This document shows, piece by piece, positions 61,941 to 64,000 of a stretch of DNA of 64,000 bases. The stretch lies in contig SPDP01000002.1 in assembly GCA_009360345.1 (NCBI GenBank), positions 124,001 through 188,000 of the forward strand. The letters run 5' to 3'. A model generated the notes under the pieces. That model was not told the origin of the DNA. It made no database searches and worked only from the letters and a program-made list of their open reading frames with translations. Numbering within the stretch: the stretch's first letter is position 1; each line of letters begins with the position of its first letter. Position numbers and translations under genes: made by a program. Source of the DNA: Alcaligenaceae bacterium SAGV5. GTDB taxonomy: Bacteria; Pseudomonadota; Gammaproteobacteria; Burkholderiales; Burkholderiaceae_B.

Positions 61941-62578
61941 CGCCCTTCGACCGCCTGGAATCCGTGGCCGCGCCGCTACTGCGCGACAACATCGACACCG
62001 ACCTGATCATCCGGGTCGAGCCCCTGTTCAACGGCGTCGCGCGCGACGCGCTGGGGCCCTATTGCTTCGAGTCCCTGCGCTATCGTCCCGACGGCACGGA
62101 AGATCCCGCTTTCGTCTTCAACCAGCCAGCCACCCGGCATGCGCGCATCCTGCTGGCCGGCGCCAACTTCGGCTGCGGCAGCTCGCGCGAGGGCGCGGTC
62201 TGGGCCCTGCTGGCGCTGGGCGTGCGCTGCGTCATCGCGCCCAGTTTCGGCGACATCTTCTACGGCAACTGCTTCCAGAACGGCCTGCTTCCCGTGCGTC
62301 TGCCGCGCGCCGGCGTGGAGTCGCTGGCGGCGCAGGCGCGCAACCACCCCGACACTCCCATGACGGTGGATTTGCGCCAGTGCTTCGTGGCCGGCGCCGA
62401 CGGCGCGCGCATCGGCTTCGACATCCAGGCCCTGCGCCGCGAGGCCCTGCTCGAAGGACTCGATCCTATCGCGCAGACCTTGAAGCGCAAGGAGCTCATC
62501 GACGGCTTCCAGCGGCGGGACGCGTTGCGCCGGCCATGGATACACCACCTTCCATTCACGCCCAAGGAATCGACATGA
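61937..62578 (+). CDS. LeuD-like hydro-lyase, small subunit
   Basis: 213 residues, ATGA-coupled to the large subunit. DNIDTDLIIRVEPLFNG, ANFGCGSSREGAVWAL and SFGDIFYGNCFQNGLLPV are complete. It contributes the substrate-binding Arg/Ser loop to the iron-sulfur enzyme. The stop overlaps the Bug start (ATGA). Confidence 0.9.
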   Translation: MTPFDRLESVAAPLLRDNIDTDLIIRVEPLFNGVARDALGPYCFESLRYRPDGTEDPAFVFNQPATRHARILLAGANFGCGSSREGAVWALLALGVRCVIAPSFGDIFYGNCFQNGLLPVRLPRAGVESLAAQARNHPDTPMTVDLRQCFVAGADGARIGFDIQALRREALLEGLDPIAQTLKRKELIDGFQRRDALRRPWIHHLPFTPKEST

Positions 62579-63567
62579 CGACTTCGTCCTGTTCGCCGGA
62601 CATCCGACGCCGCCAGTGGCTGGCCGCGACGGCCGCCCTGGCGCTTTCGCCCGCGCTGCGCGCGCAGGCCACCTATCCTCAGAGGCCCGTCAGGATGATC
62701 GTACCCATGCCGCCGGGCGGCGCCACCGACGGCATGGCGCGACTGATCGCGCTGAAGCTGGGCGAACGCTGGGGCCAGAGCGTCGTGGTGGAAAACCGCG
62801 CCGGGGCCGGCGCCATCATCGGCACCCAGGCCGTCGCGCGGGCCGCCCCCGACGGCTATACGTTCGGACTGGTCATCAGCTCGCACACCATCAATCCCGC
62901 GCTGCGCAGCACGCTGCCCTACGACACGCTGAAGGACTTCACGCCGCTCACGCAGGTCGGCTCGGCGGTGATCGCGCTCGTGGCCCACCCTTCCCTGCCC
63001 GCCGACGACGTGGCGGGACTGATCAAGCTCGTGCGCGCCGAACCCGGACGCCTGCAATACGCATCGCTGGGCATAGGCACGGCCACCCACGTCGCAGGGG
63101 AACTGCTGAAGGTCAAGGCCGGCCTCGACATGCCGCACGTACCCTACAACGGCAGCGCGCCGGCCTACAACGACCTGCTGCCGGGCCGGCTCAAGCTGGG
63201 CTTCGTCATCCTGGAATCAGCGCTGCCCCACATCCAGTCGGGCAGGCTGAAACTGCTGGCCATCGCCAACGGCCAGCGCAGTCCCACACACCCGGATTTC
63301 CCCACCGTAGGGGAAAGCGTGCCGGGCTACGCGTACGAAAGCATCTTCGGTTTCGTGGCGCCGGCCGGCCTGCCCGCGGACGTCGCGCAGAAACTGTCCG
63401 CCGACCTGATCGCGACCATCAAGCGGCCGGACATCGTTCGGCAGTTGAACGCCTGGGGCAACGACGTGGTGGCGTCCACGCCAGCGCAGTTCGACGCCTT
63501 CATCCGCGAGGAAATCGACAGCACCCGCAGCGTGGCCAAGAGCGCCGGGATCACGCTGATGGACTAG
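62575..63567 (+). CDS. Bug/TctC-family solute-binding protein
   Basis: 330 residues from ATG 62575, translationally coupled to the LeuD-like gene. Export signal with RRRQWLAATAALALSPALRA (Tat-like), then YPQRPVRMIVPMPPGGATDG, ENRAGAGAIIGTQAVARAAP and PDGYTF. It probably captures the carboxylate processed by the LeuCD-like enzyme. Confidence 0.93.
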   Translation: MTTSSCSPDIRRRQWLAATAALALSPALRAQATYPQRPVRMIVPMPPGGATDGMARLIALKLGERWGQSVVVENRAGAGAIIGTQAVARAAPDGYTFGLVISSHTINPALRSTLPYDTLKDFTPLTQVGSAVIALVAHPSLPADDVAGLIKLVRAEPGRLQYASLGIGTATHVAGELLKVKAGLDMPHVPYNGSAPAYNDLLPGRLKLGFVILESALPHIQSGRLKLLAIANGQRSPTHPDFPTVGESVPGYAYESIFGFVAPAGLPADVAQKLSADLIATIKRPDIVRQLNAWGNDVVASTPAQFDAFIREEIDSTRSVAKSAGITLMD

Positions 63568-63652
63568 GCTGGATCCATGCGTGCCCGGCGGTGCAGGTCT
63601 TGTCCGGGGTGCCGATGCCGGGCCGGGTCAAGAAAATGAATGTCGATTCAGC

Positions 63653-64000
63653 CTAGGGCCAGGGCCGCAGCCACTCCTTCTTCAGGTCGATGCCGAAGCC
63701 GGGCGCGTCCGATGGCCTGACCTTGCCGTCCACCGGCACCTGCACGCCCGGCAGGCGCATCGCTTCGGCCAGCGGGACGCCCACGTCGGATCCCAGCCAG
63801 TATTCGGCGAGCTGGGTTTCCGGCATCGCGAAATGGAAATGCTGGCCGAAGGGCAGGCTGGCGCCCGAATGCGGAAAGGTCGACAGGCCCGCGGCCTCGG
63901 CCAGGGTGTAGACCTTGAGCGCCTCGGTCAGGCCGCCGAACCAGCGCAGGTCCGGTTGCAGCACATCCACGCAGCGGCGGTCTATCAGTTCGCGGAAGGC
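63653..64000 (-). CDS. Enolase-superfamily dehydratase, L-rhamnonate dehydratase-like (partial)
   Basis: C-terminal 115 residues; the gene enters from the right edge. RRCVDVLQPDLRWFGGLTEA, FPHSGASLPFGQHFHFAMPE, AEYWLG and PSDAPGFGIDLKKEWL match the C-terminus of the RhmD/mandelate racemase group. The catalytic His pair region is not all visible. Convergent with the Bug gene. Confidence 0.8.
   Translation of the reverse strand, partial: AFRELIDRRCVDVLQPDLRWFGGLTEALKVYTLAEAAGLSTFPHSGASLPFGQHFHFAMPETQLAEYWLGSDVGVPLAEAMRLPGVQVPVDGKVRPSDAPGFGIDLKKEWLRPWP

Overview
The window joins a large prophage to host chromosome. The host part is GC-rich and carries a betaproteobacterial core order (rplY-prs-tRNA-Gln-ispE-lolB-TPR protein, then mutM-mutY). 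It also has two Bug-type tripartite tricarboxylate transporter binding proteins, a family greatly expanded in Alcaligenaceae. The most likely source is a Bordetella or Achromobacter relative; this rests on gene content and order, not on a database search.

Prophage, about 1-35960. It is a lambda-like siphovirus integrated in the 3' end of a tRNA-His gene (35960-36036), with a tyrosine integrase beside it. The other end lies beyond position 1. Two divergent transcription units start from a repressor/Cro switch at about 21.4-21.55 kb. The leftward (minus) unit runs cro, CII-like regulator, Toprim/VapE primase-helicase, a repeat-rich origin-like gap, terminases, a Mor-like regulator, gpW, portal, ClpP-capsid fusion, DUF2190 protein, head-tail joining, tail tube, frameshifted tail chaperone, tape measure, DUF2460, DUF2163, NlpC/P60 and the start of the tail hub. 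The rightward (plus) unit runs repressor, a membrane-anchored accessory gene and a terminator. A second operator-controlled promoter then drives about 25 tightly packed early genes: a DUF2303 protein, dNMP kinase, SSB, MazG-like protein, a cytosine methyltransferase with a repeat-built recognition region, a small DPPH-motif methyltransferase, a DUF4224 protein and integrase. No lysis genes are visible; they probably lie past the left edge.

Host, 36-46 kb. This stretch holds small unknowns, a KGG-repeat stress protein, two lipoproteins, a cNMP-binding/degenerate GGDEF protein, a Tat-exported dienelactone hydrolase and a PIN protein. It also holds a ZIP metal transporter cut off after its third helix, a Bug protein with an alpha/beta hydrolase, an SDR that lacks the usual catalytic pair, a CPBP protease and pth.

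Host, 46.3-52.2 kb. This is a DNA-alkylation repair island: an Ada zinc domain alone, a 2OG-Fe(II) oxygenase, an Ada-type methyltransferase, an AlkA-like glycosylase, Ogt, an Ada-AraC-AlkA fusion and AlkB. It sits between pth and rplY, which are usually neighbours in this group.

Host, 52.3-64 kb. Core genes (rplY, prs, tRNA-Gln, ispE, lolB, a TPR protein, mutM, mutY) are followed by a GntR-controlled catabolic module: LeuC/LeuD-like dehydratase subunits, a Bug protein and a rhamnonate-dehydratase-like enolase running off the right edge.
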